Source: a bacterium (GTDB lineage Bacteria > Chloroflexota > Dormibacteria > Aeolococcales > Bog-877). Taken from it: DNA of 64,000 nt. Positions 8,260 through 19,016 of the stretch are shown here, piece after piece; positions within the stretch are counted from its first letter, which is position 1, and every line of letters begins with the position of its first letter. The notes below the pieces were generated by a model. The model was not told the DNA's origin and ran no database searches. It saw only the letters and a list, made by a program, of their open reading frames with translations. A program made the position numbers and the translations under genes. The stretch covers positions 1-64,000 of the forward strand of contig JAJYPP010000010.1 in assembly GCA_021795235.1 (NCBI GenBank), in the 5' to 3' direction.

Positions 8260-10795
8260 CGCCGCCAGGGCCGGACGCACCGGCCCCCGCTGGCTCGGCG
8301 GCGGAGGACAGTTCGGAGGGCACCGGCGGCTCCTCGGGAGGCGGCGGTCCCGGCACCACGTTGGTCCGGATCTTGCCATCCTCGACGTCGATCGTGACCA
8401 GATCCCCCAACGAGAACTGCGTCTGCAGGAGCGCCTCACTGAGTGGATCTTCGATCTCGGTCTGGATCGCTCGGCGTAATGGCCGTGCTCCGTAGACCTT
8501 GTCGAAGCCGAGCTCCACCAGCTTGTCCTTCGCCTCGTCCGTGACCAGCAGGCTCAGCCCCTGACGCTTCAGATGGTCACGGGTCTTCAGCAACATCAAC
8601 TCGACGATCTGGCGCGTCTCCTGCTGACGCAGGCGGTGAAAGACCACCACAGAGTCGACCCGATTCAAGAACTCGGGGCGGAAGGACTTCTTCAACTCGT
8701 CGGTGATCCGCTCGCGCATCTTGGAGTGCTCGTGGTCCTCGCCGTTGGCACCCGGCACGGTGGGTTGGAACCCCATCGAGATGTTGGTGCCGACCCCCTG
8801 GATCCCCAGGTTGCTGGTCATGACCACTATCGTGTTGGAGAAGTTAACCACCTTGCCCTTGGCATCGGTGAGCCGCCCGTCCTCCAGGATCTGCAGCAGG
8901 ATGTTGAAAAAGTCCGGGTGGGCCTTTTCGATCTCATCGAACAGCACCACACTGTAGGGCCGCCGCCGCACGGCCTCGGTCAGTTGTCCGCCCTCGTCGT
9001 AGCCGACGTAGCCGGGGGGCGAGCCGACCAGTCTGGCGGTGCTGTGACGCTCGGCGAACTCCGACATGTCAAGGCGGATGAGCGCATCCTCGCTGTCGAA
9101 CAGGAAAGCCGCCAGACTGCGCGCCAACTCGGTCTTGCCAACCCCCGTGGGGCCCAAGAAGATGAACGAGCCGATCGGGCGCTTGGGGTCCTTGAGGCCG
9201 GCCCGAGATCTGCGCACCGCCTGGCAGACCACCTTGACCGCCTCCTCCTGGCCCACCAGCCGCCGGTGGATCTCTCCCTCCATGGCCAGCAGGCGCTTGG
9301 TCTCGGCCTCGACCAGCCGGCTGACGGGGATCCCAGTCCAGGAGGAGACGATGTCGGCGATGTTCTCCTCGGTGACGGTTGCCACCGTCTGGCCCAGCTC
9401 GTCCCGCCAGGCCGCTTCCTCGGTGGCGTACTCCTGCTTCAACTGCTTCAGCTGGATGTCGATCTTGCCGGTGGCATCGGAGTCCTGGCCGCCGACCGCC
9501 TCCTCGCGGCGGGTCTGCAGCGAGCGGATGTGGCGCTGCTTGGCCCGCAACTCCGGAGGGGTGGTGGTCAGCTTCATGCGCACCCGGGCGCTCGCCTCGT
9601 CGATGAGGTCAATCGCCTTGTCGGGCCAGGAGCGGTCGCTCACGTAGCGTCCGGAGAGCTCGGCCGCCGCCTGCAGGGCGTCGCTGGTGATCGTCACCCG
9701 GTGATGCTGCTCGTACAGCGACTTCACCCCTGACAGGATCTCCACCGTCTCCTCGAGCTTGGGCTCGTCCACATGGACCGGCTGGAAGCGGCGCTCCAGC
9801 GCGGCGTCCTTCTCGATGTACTTGCGGTACTCATTGAGGGTGGTCGCGCCGATGCATTGGATCTCGCCCCTGGCCAGTGCCGGCTTGAGAATGTTGGCGG
9901 CATCGATGGCACCCTCGGCGGCGCCCGCTCCGACCAGGGTGTGCAGCTCGTCTATGAACAGCACTACCTCCTTGGAGGAGCGGATCTCGTCGAGGATCTT
10001 CTTCAGCCGCTCCTCGAACTCGCCACGGTACTTGGTGCCCGCCACCAGCGCTCCCATGTCCAGGGTCAGCACCCGCTTGTTGGCCAGGGAGTCGGGGATC
10101 TCCTTGTGCACGATGGCCTGGGCCAGCCCCTCTGCGATCGCGGTCTTGCCGACCCCGGGCTCGCCGATCAGGGCGGGATTGTTCTTGGTCCGCCGAGAGA
10201 GGATCTGCACCACCCGCTCGATCTCCTTCTCGCGACCGATCACAGGGTCGAGCTGATTCTTCTCCGCCAGCTCGGTGAGATCGCGGCAGAACTGGTCCAG
10301 CAGCGGGGTCTTGGTCGTCTTCTTGTGCTCTGAACGAGGCTCGTCCTCCAGCCCCTGATCTCGCAGCTGCGAGTCCAGTTCTTGGCGCACCTTCTCCAGG
10401 GTCGCTCCCAGATCCTCGAGCACGTGGGCGGCTATACCCTCCCCTTCGATGAGGAGGCCGAGCAGCAGGTGCTCGGTGCCCACGTAGGTGTTGTTCATCC
10501 GCTTGGCCTCTTCGAAGGCGATTTCGATCACCTTCTTGACCCGCGAGGTGGGAATGATCTGCTGCACTATGATCCGCTCGTTGCGGCCCAGGACCGACTC
10601 AATGGTGGTGCGCACCTTCTCGATCTCGACCCCAAGGTTGCCCAGAACCTTGGCGGCCAGCCCATCACCCTCGCGCAGCAGACCCAACAGCAGGTGCTCG
10701 GTGCCGATGTAGGAGTGATGCGACTTCTCGGCCTCGTCCTGGGCCAGGGTCAGTACCTTCTTCGCCTTCTCGGTGAATCGCTCAAAGGGATACAA
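8240..10795 (-). CDS. clpC: ATP-dependent Clp protease ATP-binding subunit ClpC
   Basis: Clp_N repeats, two AAA+ modules ([30 protein letters not shown]). TTG start with GAGGAG upstream. Confidence 0.95.
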   Translation of the reverse strand: MYPFERFTEKAKKVLTLAQDEAEKSHHSYIGTEHLLLGLLREGDGLAAKVLGNLGVEIEKVRTTIESVLGRNERIIVQQIIPTSRVKKVIEIAFEEAKRMNNTYVGTEHLLLGLLIEGEGIAAHVLEDLGATLEKVRQELDSQLRDQGLEDEPRSEHKKTTKTPLLDQFCRDLTELAEKNQLDPVIGREKEIERVVQILSRRTKNNPALIGEPGVGKTAIAEGLAQAIVHKEIPDSLANKRVLTLDMGALVAGTKYRGEFEERLKKILDEIRSSKEVVLFIDELHTLVGAGAAEGAIDAANILKPALARGEIQCIGATTLNEYRKYIEKDAALERRFQPVHVDEPKLEETVEILSGVKSLYEQHHRVTITSDALQAAAELSGRYVSDRSWPDKAIDLIDEASARVRMKLTTTPPELRAKQRHIRSLQTRREEAVGGQDSDATGKIDIQLKQLKQEYATEEAAWRDELGQTVATVTEENIADIVSSWTGIPVSRLVEAETKRLLAMEGEIHRRLVGQEEAVKVVCQAVRRSRAGLKDPKRPIGSFIFLGPTGVGKTELARSLAAFLFDSEDALIRLDMSEFAERHSTARLVGSPPGYVGYDEGGQLTEAVRRRPYSVVLFDEIEKAHPDFFNILLQILEDGRLTDAKGKVVNFSNTIVVMTSNLGIQGVGTNISMGFQPTVPGANGEDHEHSKMRERITDELKKSFRPEFLNRVDSVVVFHRLRQQETRQIVELMLLKTRDHLKRQGLSLLVTDEAKDKLVELGFDKVYGARPLRRAIQTEIEDPLSEALLQTQFSLGDLVTIDVEDGKIRTNVVPGPPPPEEPPVPSELSSAAEPAGAGASGPGGDGGNPA

Positions 10796-11009
10796 GCGTC
10801 ATCTCCTCGACCCCGGGAGGGGCAACATCCGCCGGCTGGAGCTGGCGGACATGGAATGGGACGGGTCTCGGGCTGATTCCGGCTCTGATCACACCCGCAT
10901 TATGCCCAATCGGGAGGGGTCGAACCCCGAGCCGGTCTCAGCCACGGCCACGGTGCCTCGGTTGGGGAGCCCCGGACGACGCCCAGGCGATGGGGTGGGG
11001 ACCGACGAC

Positions 11010-12050
11010 TCAGCCCGCGGGCTCATCCCCGAGCACCAGCATGACCTGCTCCTTCAGCTTCAGATGGACGACGCCCAGATGCCCTAGGATCTCCGTCGCC
11101 CGGCCGGACCCGGGCTTGGAAATGGCGACCAGGAGATCGCCCGTCTCACACCACCGCCCCTCGCTATCGGCCGACTCCTGGGCGGTCCGGACAGCCCCCA
11201 GGAGATCGGAGCCGATCCGGACCGGGCCCGCATCAGCGGCCGGCGCTAGCGGCCTGTCCACCGCTGAGGCGGCCGCCCGGACCCGGTTGAGGTCGACGTC
11301 AAGCTGCTCCAGGACCCGGGCGGCCCCTCCCTCCTGCTGGCGCAGGAGGCCCAGGAGCAGATGGTACGTGTCCACCTGGCGCTCTCCGACTCGGATCGCC
11401 TCCTCCTCTGCCAGGGCCAGAGCGCTGCGAGCCGCAGCGCCAACCCTGACGTGGAGGGCAGCCGTGGCGGACGGACCTTCAGGACGCGGCGCCGGCCACG
11501 GGACCCGGCCCCCGCGCGGTCGTGGACTCGTGTGGAGTTGGTCATGCAGGCGCCGCAGCAGCGTCCAGGGATCATCCTCCTGCCCCGGCTGTGGAGGAGC
11601 GGGCCGGAGCTCGTGCGCCTTGAGGGAGGCGATCTGCTCGCGCACCCTGTCCAGGGTCGCCCCGAGGTCTTCGAGCACGTGGGCGGCTATCCCCTCCCCT
11701 TCGATCAGTAGGCCCAGCAGCAGGTGCTCGGTCCCCACGTGGTGGTCACCCTCACGCTTGGCCTCGGCGAAGGCGAACTCGACCACCTTCTTCACCCGCG
11801 AGGTGGGGATGATCTGCTGCGCGAAGATCCGCTCGTTCCGGCCCAGCACCGACTCGATGGTGGCGCGCACGTGCTCGATCTCGACTCCGAGACTGCCCAG
11901 CACCTTGGCCCCCAGACCATCGCTCTCGCGCAGGAGACCGAGCAGGACGTGCTCGGTCCCGATGTAGGAGTGGTGGGACTTCTCCGCCTCGTCCTGGGCA
12001 AAGGTCAGAACCCTCTTGGAGTCCTGGGTGAATCGTTCGAAGGGATACAT
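11010..12050 (-). CDS. Stand-alone Clp N-domain protein (two Clp_N domains, no AAA+ module)
   Basis: N-terminal ~145 aa nearly identical to ClpC ([35 protein letters not shown]..); second diverged Clp_N-like region; no Walker motifs. ATG at 12050. Confidence 0.88.
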   Translation of the reverse strand: MYPFERFTQDSKRVLTFAQDEAEKSHHSYIGTEHVLLGLLRESDGLGAKVLGSLGVEIEHVRATIESVLGRNERIFAQQIIPTSRVKKVVEFAFAEAKREGDHHVGTEHLLLGLLIEGEGIAAHVLEDLGATLDRVREQIASLKAHELRPAPPQPGQEDDPWTLLRRLHDQLHTSPRPRGGRVPWPAPRPEGPSATAALHVRVGAAARSALALAEEEAIRVGERQVDTYHLLLGLLRQQEGGAARVLEQLDVDLNRVRAAASAVDRPLAPAADAGPVRIGSDLLGAVRTAQESADSEGRWCETGDLLVAISKPGSGRATEILGHLGVVHLKLKEQVMLVLGDEPAG

Positions 12051-12185
12051 GACCGGTTCCTCAAGCTGGAAGCTCGGTCCATCATGGCACCTTGGAGGCG
12101 GTTGCCTCGGGCCCCTGCCATGTGGGAGCGATGCGATGGCCTCGCGTCGGCGGGACCACCACCACACAGGGCGCCCAGTCCCCGG

Positions 12186-13688
12186 CTACTCGGAAGCTGG
12201 CTCGTCCTCGTCCGCTGGACCAGCAGCCGCGTCCTCGACTGCAGCCGCGCTCTCCTCGGGTGCCTTGTCAGCTGCGCTGGCCTCCGCAGGCGAGTCCTGG
12301 CTGGAGTCGTCGGGAGCCATCTCGGCCTCCACCTCAAGCTGGTCCTCGGCCTCTAGCCCTTCGATGGGCTCGACCACCTCGGCCGGCTCAATGGCCTCAT
12401 CGGGCTCGACCACCTCGTCCACCGCCAGAGCTTCATCCGGCTCGACCACCTCATCCGCCGCCAAGGCCTCATCCGGCTCGTAGTCGGCGGCCGCGGAGTA
12501 TGAGACCTCGCTGTGGTCATCTTCGCCGGGGATGTGGTCTGGCCTGGGCAGCAGTTGCCGATACGACAGCGAGATCCGACGCCTACCGCGGTCGGCCTGG
12601 AGGACCACCACCCGGATGTTGTCGCCGACGCGCAGGACGTCCTCGGTCCTCTCCACGTGCTCCCATGAGAGTTCGCTGATGTGCAGCAGGCCCTCGACGC
12701 CGTCCGCGATCTGCAGGAAGGCGCCGTACTTCTTGGTCTTGGTGACCGCGCCCTCGATGATGGTGCCTGGTGGGAAGCGCGCCTCGATGCTGTCCCAAGG
12801 GTCCTCGCTCATTTGCCGCAGCGACAGCGAGATCCTCGACAGTTCGGGATCAAGCTTGATCACCTTCACGGTGACCTCGTCACCCACCGCCAGCATGTCC
12901 GACACGTTGCTGACCCGATCCCAACTCAGCTCGCTGATGTGGATGAGTCCGTCAGCGCCCCCCAGGTTGATGAACGCACCGTAGGAGGTGAGGCCGCTGA
13001 CGCGACCGGTGACGACGTCGCCCACCGCCAGCCGCTCGAAGAGTTCCTCGCGCTGACGGGCCCGGTCCTCGTCCTGCGCCGCCCTCTGGCTGACGATGAG
13101 GCGATTGCGCTTGCGATTCACCTCCAGGATCTTGACCATGATCCGTTCGCCGACCAGGTCCAGCAGGTTACCGGAGTGGGTCCTCGCCACCTGGGAGCTG
13201 GGCAGGAACCCGCGCAAGCCCATGATGTTGACGATCAGGCCACCCTTGTTCTGCTCCTTGACCTCAGCCTCGACGCCCTCGCCAGTGCTCTCCTTCTCGG
13301 CCGCCTTGGCCCAGATTCCCTCGGCACGAGCCCGGCGCAGGCTGAGCACGACATTGCCGTCCTCGTTCTCGGACTGCAGCACGTACACCTTGATCCTGTC
13401 CCCGGGGTTCAGGATGACCGGCTCCTCAGCCCTGCCGGTCAACTCCCGGTTGGAGATGACCCCTTCGGACTTGGCACCGATGTCGACCAGGACCTCGTCA
13501 GGGTCAACCCGTACGACCGTGCCGTCCACGATGTCGCCGTAGGTCAGGGTGCGGATCGAATCCGCGCTGGTGCGGAGGTACTCCTCCATGGAGCTGAAGG
13601 TGATCAGCTCCTCAATGGCGGTGTCGGTGGCGAGCTCGGCCAACGGGCTAATGGATCCTCCGATCTTGGAAACGTGGCGCCGACACAA
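12186..13688 (-). CDS. rpsA: 30S ribosomal protein S1 (start uncertain; ATG at 13589 is an alternative)
   Basis: Four S1 motifs (GDIVDGTVVRVDPDEVLVDIGAKSEGVI; GDVVTGRVSGLTSYGAFINLGGADGLIHISELSW; GTIIEGAVTKTKKYGAFLQIADGVEGLLHISELSW). Confidence 0.93.
   Translation of the reverse strand: MCRRHVSKIGGSISPLAELATDTAIEELITFSSMEEYLRTSADSIRTLTYGDIVDGTVVRVDPDEVLVDIGAKSEGVISNRELTGRAEEPVILNPGDRIKVYVLQSENEDGNVVLSLRRARAEGIWAKAAEKESTGEGVEAEVKEQNKGGLIVNIMGLRGFLPSSQVARTHSGNLLDLVGERIMVKILEVNRKRNRLIVSQRAAQDEDRARQREELFERLAVGDVVTGRVSGLTSYGAFINLGGADGLIHISELSWDRVSNVSDMLAVGDEVTVKVIKLDPELSRISLSLRQMSEDPWDSIEARFPPGTIIEGAVTKTKKYGAFLQIADGVEGLLHISELSWEHVERTEDVLRVGDNIRVVVLQADRGRRRISLSYRQLLPRPDHIPGEDDHSEVSYSAAADYEPDEALAADEVVEPDEALAVDEVVEPDEAIEPAEVVEPIEGLEAEDQLEVEAEMAPDDSSQDSPAEASAADKAPEESAAAVEDAAAGPADEDEPASE
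12336..12479 (-). repeat. 36-bp imperfect tandem repeats in the rpsA 3' end (12-aa unit EPDEALAxDEVV, ~4 copies)
   Basis: EPDEALAADEVV / EPDEALAVDEVV / EPDEAIEPAEVV / EPIEGLEAEDQL. Confidence 0.8.
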
Positions 13689-13865
13689 GGCGCTCTAGTG
13701 CGGGCGAGAGTATATCAGTGCCGGACGTGAGCTCCCTCGCCGACTCTCAGTGCCGCCCGCCAAGCTTAGCGCTACCGGAGGGTGCGGCGCCGTGGAGGTG
13801 CCGCAGCTGACAAACTTGAACCGGTACCGGTCCCGCCCACCTCTTTCCCGTTCAGGAGAATGCAA

Positions 13866-14066
13866 ATGGCCACCAACCCGCCCCGAAACGTCTACGAATA
13901 TCGCGAACTGGAAAGCCTCGACGAGGTGAACCGGCTCTCCCGGGAGGAGGGCTTCGATCTCCTGCAGGCGGTGTCCACTCCCCAGGGCCTCCGCTACATC
14001 GTCCGCCGGCAGCAGGATTCCGCCGAGAGCAGACGCGCTGGCTTCTCGATCCGTGAAAGCCGCTGA
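13866..14066 (+). CDS. Small conserved-looking hypothetical protein
   Basis: ATG behind CAGGAGA; MATNPPRNVYEYRELESLDEVNRLSREEGFDLLQAVSTPQGLRYIVRRQ. Confidence 0.6.
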   Translation: MATNPPRNVYEYRELESLDEVNRLSREEGFDLLQAVSTPQGLRYIVRRQQDSAESRRAGFSIRESR

Positions 14067-14076
14067 TGCCGCGGGC

Positions 14077-14982
14077 TCAGAACCCGGGGTCGCGCCCCAG
14101 CACCCCGGTGTCGATGAGCCGCACCCCGCCAACTCGGGCGGCCACCATGAGCCTGGACTCGGCGGTGACCCGCTCCAGGGACAAGAACGTCACGGGGTCG
14201 ACCACGTCGCCGTACTCCAACTCCACCCCCGACTCTCGGCCCACGATCTCCGCAGCCAGAGCGCGGAGGCTGGGGCCTGAGGCCAGGCCATCACGGAATT
14301 GGAGATGGGCCGCCCTGATCCACCTGCTCAGAGCCAGCGCGGAACCGCGTTGCTCTGCGCTCAGGTACCGGTTGCGCGAGCTGACGGCCAGCCCATCGGC
14401 GTCGCGCACCGTGGGACAGACCTCGACCTCGACCCCCAGGTCCAGGTCCCTTGCCAGCTGGGTCACCAGCAGCGCCTGCTGGGCATCCTTCTCGCCGAAG
14501 TAGGCTCGACAAGGCCCGGTGGCCGCGAACAACTTGGTCACCACAGTGGCAACCCCCCGGAAGTGGCCGGGGCGCGCCGCCCCCTCGAACCGGCCGATCC
14601 CCGGCAGGTCGAGCTCGACCGAGGTCGAGAAGGACCGGGGATAGAGCTCCTCCACCGTGGGGCTGTACACGGCGTCAACCCCGGCCTCCTCGAGCAGCTT
14701 GAAGTCGGCCTGCGGCTGACGCGGATACCGCAGGTAGTCCTCGGCCGGTCCGAACTGCAAGGGGTTGACGAAGATCGACACCACCACCCGGTCGCATTCG
14801 GATCGTGCCCGCGCCACCAGCGCCAAGTGTCCCGAGTGAATCGCGCCCATGGTGGGCACTAGGGCCACCCGGTCCCCACTGCAGCGCCACCCCTCGGTCA
14901 GTATTCGAAGATCGACCGGGCTGGTTGCCAGGGTCACGGCCGGCCCCCCGACGGCCACGGCCGGGGTCCCGGGCTCAGGCAT
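14077..14982 (-). CDS. panC: Pantothenate synthetase
   Basis: [62 protein letters not shown]. Confidence 0.95.
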   Translation of the reverse strand: MPEPGTPAVAVGGPAVTLATSPVDLRILTEGWRCSGDRVALVPTMGAIHSGHLALVARARSECDRVVVSIFVNPLQFGPAEDYLRYPRQPQADFKLLEEAGVDAVYSPTVEELYPRSFSTSVELDLPGIGRFEGAARPGHFRGVATVVTKLFAATGPCRAYFGEKDAQQALLVTQLARDLDLGVEVEVCPTVRDADGLAVSSRNRYLSAEQRGSALALSRWIRAAHLQFRDGLASGPSLRALAAEIVGRESGVELEYGDVVDPVTFLSLERVTAESRLMVAARVGGVRLIDTGVLGRDPGF

Positions 14983-15808
14983 AGCTGTGTTCCGGATCCG
15001 GGTACTCGCCCCGCTCCACCGCCTCTCGGAAGGCGACCGCAGCTGCCACCGTGGCCTCGCCCAGTTCGGCGAAGCGGCGCACGAACTTGGCGGTGGGGCC
15101 GATTGTGAGCCCCAGCATGTCGTGGACCACCAACACCTGGCCGTCGCAGTCGAGTCCCGCGCCGATCCCGATGGTTGGAATGTCCACGGCCCGGGTGATC
15201 TCCCCTGCCAGCTTGGCTGGCATGCCCTCCAGGACCACGGCGAAGGCGCCGGCCCCCTGGAGGCCTCGCGCGTCGGCGAGCAACCGCTCCGCCGCCAGCG
15301 GCTCCCGGCCCTGCACTCTTAGCCCGCCCATGGCATGCACGCTCTGCGGGGTGAGGCCCAGGTGTCCCATGACCGGGATTCCGCGCTCGACCAGATGGCT
15401 GACCACCTCCAGCATCGCGCCTCCTCCTTCCAACTTGACCGCCTGCATGCCGGCCTCCTTGATGAGGCGCCCGGCCGCCAGCGTCGCCTGGTCCAGACCC
15501 ACCTGGTAGGAGAGAAATGGCAAGTCGGCGACCAAGAGAGCCCGGCGGGCTCCGCGGGCGACGGCAGCGGCGTGACGGAGCATGTCCTCGAGGGTCACGG
15601 GCAGGGTGTCGGGGCCCCCGTCCCTGAGCTGGTGGCCCAGCATGGTGCCCCCGAGGGAATCCCCCACCAGCAACACCGGGACCCCGGCCCGGTCCAGCAG
15701 CGCCGCGGTCGTGTAGTCGTAGGCGGTCAGCATGGCGAAGCGACTGCCGTCGCGCTTCCAGCGGACGAGGTCCGTCACCTGCACGGGCTTGCGGGTTGGA
15801 TCAGCCAT
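14975..15808 (-). CDS. panB: 3-methyl-2-oxobutanoate hydroxymethyltransferase
   Basis: [74 protein letters not shown]. Start at ATG 15808. Confidence 0.95.
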   Translation of the reverse strand: MADPTRKPVQVTDLVRWKRDGSRFAMLTAYDYTTAALLDRAGVPVLLVGDSLGGTMLGHQLRDGGPDTLPVTLEDMLRHAAAVARGARRALLVADLPFLSYQVGLDQATLAAGRLIKEAGMQAVKLEGGGAMLEVVSHLVERGIPVMGHLGLTPQSVHAMGGLRVQGREPLAAERLLADARGLQGAGAFAVVLEGMPAKLAGEITRAVDIPTIGIGAGLDCDGQVLVVHDMLGLTIGPTAKFVRRFAELGEATVAAAVAFREAVERGEYPDPEHSYA

Positions 15809-16649
15809 CGATTCTTCCTCCTGAAGTGGCTGGGCGCACCTGTCCTGACGCCCCGAGGTCGAAGATGAGTTGGTAAAGCTCCGCCAGCCGCGGCTCCACC
15901 TCCACCAAGGCGCGGAGGTGCCGGGCCACGGTCTGGGTGTCCGCGCGGGTGGTGGGCCCGCTGAGGCCTGCCCCAGCTCCCAGGCGGCTGGCGTTTCTGG
16001 CCGCCAGCGCGAACAACTGACGCAGCGCGGGCTCGACCTCGGAGGGCATCCCGGCTGATCTCGCCAGCCGCTCTCCCAAACCCTCCACCACAACTGGCAG
16101 AACGCCGGCCAGGACCGCGGCGGCATGGTAGAGGTCGCGGTCCCACCCCCCCCACGGGATGACGCCCAGGCCGAGCCACCGGCAGATCTCCCGCATCCAG
16201 CCGTGAGCATCGCCGGCGGCTTCCAGGGTGGCCCAGGCTCCCTCCAGGCAGCTGGGATCGCCATCCGGAACCGGTGCCAGAGGGTGCAGGACCGCGACCC
16301 CGGCGCCGAGATCGCCCAGGGGCGCCAGCACCTCCAGGCCGAGACCGCCGGCCAGGTGACCCACCACCCGACCCCGCAGCCACCCGGAGTCCCGACCCGC
16401 GATCTGACTGGCCACCGTCCCGATTTCGCGGTCCGGAACGGCCAGCAGGGTAGCCCGGCAGCTGCGAGCCACCTCCCACGGCGCCACCTCCGCCCTGGCG
16501 CCCACCAGAGCCGCGAGCTCTTGGGCGGCTCTCCCCGACCGAGAGCAGACCGCATCGATCTGATGCCCCTGCTGGCTCAGGGCACGCGCGATAGCTGTGC
16601 CCATGCGGCCCGCGCCGACCAGTCCGATGTTCAGCTCCGTCTCGGTCAC
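15801..16649 (-). CDS. Rossmann-like/DUF2520 family oxidoreductase
   Basis: [18 protein letters not shown] (GxGxxG) followed by [23 protein letters not shown]...[17 protein letters not shown] typical of DUF2520 proteins. Confidence 0.8.
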   Translation of the reverse strand: MTETELNIGLVGAGRMGTAIARALSQQGHQIDAVCSRSGRAAQELAALVGARAEVAPWEVARSCRATLLAVPDREIGTVASQIAGRDSGWLRGRVVGHLAGGLGLEVLAPLGDLGAGVAVLHPLAPVPDGDPSCLEGAWATLEAAGDAHGWMREICRWLGLGVIPWGGWDRDLYHAAAVLAGVLPVVVEGLGERLARSAGMPSEVEPALRQLFALAARNASRLGAGAGLSGPTTRADTQTVARHLRALVEVEPRLAELYQLIFDLGASGQVRPATSGGRIDG

Positions 16650-16739
16650 CTCAGGGATCCAAGCGGATTGGGGCCGTCCCCGCGGAACGCCCCGGTGCCA
16701 TGGTAAGTCGCCAGCCCGGCGGGAGGCGGCTGCGGCGAT

Positions 16740-18629
16740 CTACATCCCCGCGGCTTGCGGAGCTCCCTCCTCGATCTGTTGGATGAGCTCGTCCATCCGG
16801 GCCCGGTCCATGGATTCGACTTCGATCAGATGGTCGGCCAGCGCTTGCAGAGTGCCGCGGCGCAGGGTCAGCACCTTCTTGGCGGTCAGGTAGGCGTTGT
16901 CGACCAGGGAGTGAACCTCCTGATCGATCTCGCCCGCCACCTCCTCCGAGTAGTTGCGCTGCTCCCCCAGGTCACGCCCCAGGAACACCAACTCCTCCTT
17001 GGTTCCGAAGGCCAGCGGGCCCAGCTTCTCGCTCATGCCCCACTCGGTGACCATCCGGCGAGCCAGCTTGGTCGCCTTGCCGATGTCATCGGAGGCCCCG
17101 GTGGTGATGTTGGCGTCGCCCAGCAGGATCTCCTCCGCCACCCGGCCCCCGAGGATTCCCGCCAGCTGATCGGTCAACTCAGACTTGCTGACCAGGACCT
17201 TGTCGTGCTCCGGCAGCTGCATGGTCCAGCCCAAAGCCATGCCGCGGCTCACGATGCTGATCTTGTAAGGCGGATCGCAATGCGGCAGGCTGCGCATCAC
17301 CAGGGCGTGTCCCATCTCGTGGTAGGCGATCACCAGCTTCTCCTGGTCGGAGATCACCCTGGACTTGCGCTCGGGGCCGGCGATGACCCTGGCGATCGAC
17401 TCCTCCAGCTCCTTCATCCCGATCACCTTGTGGCTAAGCCGGGCCGAGAGGATGGCCGCCTCGTTGATGAGGTTGGCCAGGTCGGCGCCACTGAACCCGA
17501 CCGTCTGGCGGGCCAGCACCATGAGGTCCACCTCGGCGTCCAAGGGCTTGTTGCGCGCATGCACCTTGAGGATCGCCTCCCTCCCGCGGATGTCAGGGCG
17601 ATCCAGGGTCACGTGCCGATCAAAGCGTCCCGGGCGCAGCAGCGCCGGGTCCAAGACGTCGGGCCGGTTGGTGGCCGCGATCACGATCACGTGAGTGTTG
17701 GTCTCGAAGCCATCCATCTCCACCAGGAGTTGGTTCAGGGTCTGCTCGCGCTCATCGTGGCCACCGCCCAGACCAGCGCCGCGCTGCCTGCCGACGGCGT
17801 CGATCTCGTCCACGAAGACGATGCAGGGGCTGTTCTTCTTGGCCTGGTCGAAGAGGTCGCGCACCCGCGACGCCCCCACCCCCACGAACATCTCCACGAA
17901 CTCCGAGCCTGAGATGCTGAAGAAGGGCACTCCCGCCTCTCCCGCCACCGCCTTGCTGAGCAGCGTCTTGCCGGCTCCTGGAGGCCCCACCATCAGCACC
18001 CCCTTGGGAATGCGTGCCCCCAAAGAGGTGAAGCGATCAGGATACTTCAGGAACTCCACGATCTCCCCGAGCTCCTGCTTGGCCTCGTCGACCCCGGCCA
18101 CGTCCCCGAAGGTGACCTGGGGCTTGTCCCCCGCCACCAGCCGCGCGCGGCTGCGCCCGAAGGACATCGCCTGGCTGTTGCCGCTCTGGCTCTGCCGCAG
18201 CATGAACCACAAGAAGCCCAGGATCACCAGGACCAGCACGATCTGAGGGAGGAAGTCGATCAGGAACACGTTGTTGTTGGCACTCTGTTCAGTCCAGTTG
18301 GTGAAGCCGTACTTGGCGAAGAAGGTCTCGGTGCCGGTGCCGTCAAGGACCGTCTGGTACTCCTTGCCGTTGGTGGTCCACCAATCCACCGGAGAGCTCT
18401 GATTCTGTACCTGCGCCCGATGCTTGGGGCTGGCGCTGATTATGACCGCGCCGGCCGGCAGCGCCTTACCCTCGTGCTGGAGCTGGTAGTTCTGGAGGGC
18501 CTGCTGGAGGGTTCCGGTGGGCGCAGTGGGGATGGTCGGACCCGGTGCCATGTGCCATGCGATCAGGGCGATCGCCAGGATGGCGGCGAAGATGACGACG
18601 TATGCGACCGCGCGGCGTTGTCCGGGCAT
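16740..18629 (-). CDS. ftsH: ATP-dependent zinc metalloprotease FtsH
   Basis: [21 protein letters not shown] region; HEMGHA zinc site (HExGH). Confidence 0.96.
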   Translation of the reverse strand: MPGQRRAVAYVVIFAAILAIALIAWHMAPGPTIPTAPTGTLQQALQNYQLQHEGKALPAGAVIISASPKHRAQVQNQSSPVDWWTTNGKEYQTVLDGTGTETFFAKYGFTNWTEQSANNNVFLIDFLPQIVLVLVILGFLWFMLRQSQSGNSQAMSFGRSRARLVAGDKPQVTFGDVAGVDEAKQELGEIVEFLKYPDRFTSLGARIPKGVLMVGPPGAGKTLLSKAVAGEAGVPFFSISGSEFVEMFVGVGASRVRDLFDQAKKNSPCIVFVDEIDAVGRQRGAGLGGGHDEREQTLNQLLVEMDGFETNTHVIVIAATNRPDVLDPALLRPGRFDRHVTLDRPDIRGREAILKVHARNKPLDAEVDLMVLARQTVGFSGADLANLINEAAILSARLSHKVIGMKELEESIARVIAGPERKSRVISDQEKLVIAYHEMGHALVMRSLPHCDPPYKISIVSRGMALGWTMQLPEHDKVLVSKSELTDQLAGILGGRVAEEILLGDANITTGASDDIGKATKLARRMVTEWGMSEKLGPLAFGTKEELVFLGRDLGEQRNYSEEVAGEIDQEVHSLVDNAYLTAKKVLTLRRGTLQALADHLIEVESMDRARMDELIQQIEEGAPQAAGM

Positions 18630-18787
18630 CGTTCAGATTCTATCCGCCTCTGGCAATCGCATCTGGGGGGAGATCAGGGCTGGCTGGGGGCCGGGGCGCC
18701 GCGCCAGCCCTCTCGAGAGGGCCGGTTCGGCTACCAGCGCCCAGATGAATGACCCGCTTCCCAGGGCCGGCGCCCGCGAGTTGACCT

Positions 18788-18816
18788 TTGACGGGAGCAA
18801 CAGGGTCGGTTACAAT
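18788..18816 (+). promoter_or_regulatory. Promoter TTGACG-N17-TACAAT for tRNA-fMet
   Basis: TTGACG 18788-18793, 17-nt spacer, TACAAT 18811-18816; tRNA 5' end at 18822. Confidence 0.65.
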
Positions 18817-18821
18817 CAGCC

Positions 18822-18893
18822 TGCGGCGTGGAGCAGTGGCAGCTCGTCGGGCTCATAACCCGAAGGTCCCAAGTTCGAATCTTGGCGCCGCAA
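18822..18893 (+). tRNA. Initiator tRNA-Met (CAT), CCA not encoded
   Basis: TGCGGCG-TG-GAGC..GCTC-G-TCGGG-CTCATAA-CCCGA-..-TTCGAAT-..-CGCCGCA-A; GGG/CCC anticodon stem typical of initiators. Confidence 0.9.
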
Positions 18894-18922
18894 CGCTCCC
18901 CGACTGAGCGCCGCAGGCATCA

Positions 18923-18998
18923 GGCGGTATAGCTCAGGGGTTAGAGCGCTCGGCTCATAACCGAGTTGTCCCTGGTTCGAATCCAGGTACCGCCACCA
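18923..18998 (+). tRNA. tRNA with CAT anticodon, likely elongator Met, CCA encoded
   Basis: GGCGGTA-TA-GCTC..GAGC-G-CTCGG-CTCATAA-CCGAG-..-TTCGAAT-..-TACCGCC-A-CCA. Confidence 0.92.
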
Positions 18999-19016
18999 TC
19001 TCGGTCAGCGCTCGGC

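Noticed and set aside
10796-11009. Possible small gene or RNA between clpC and the Clp_N protein
   Set aside because: No conserved-looking ORF, promoter or stable hairpin that I could support.
12336-12479. Possible CRISPR array from regularly spaced repeats
   Set aside because: Repeats are contiguous 36-bp in-frame units inside rpsA, with no unique spacers or cas genes.
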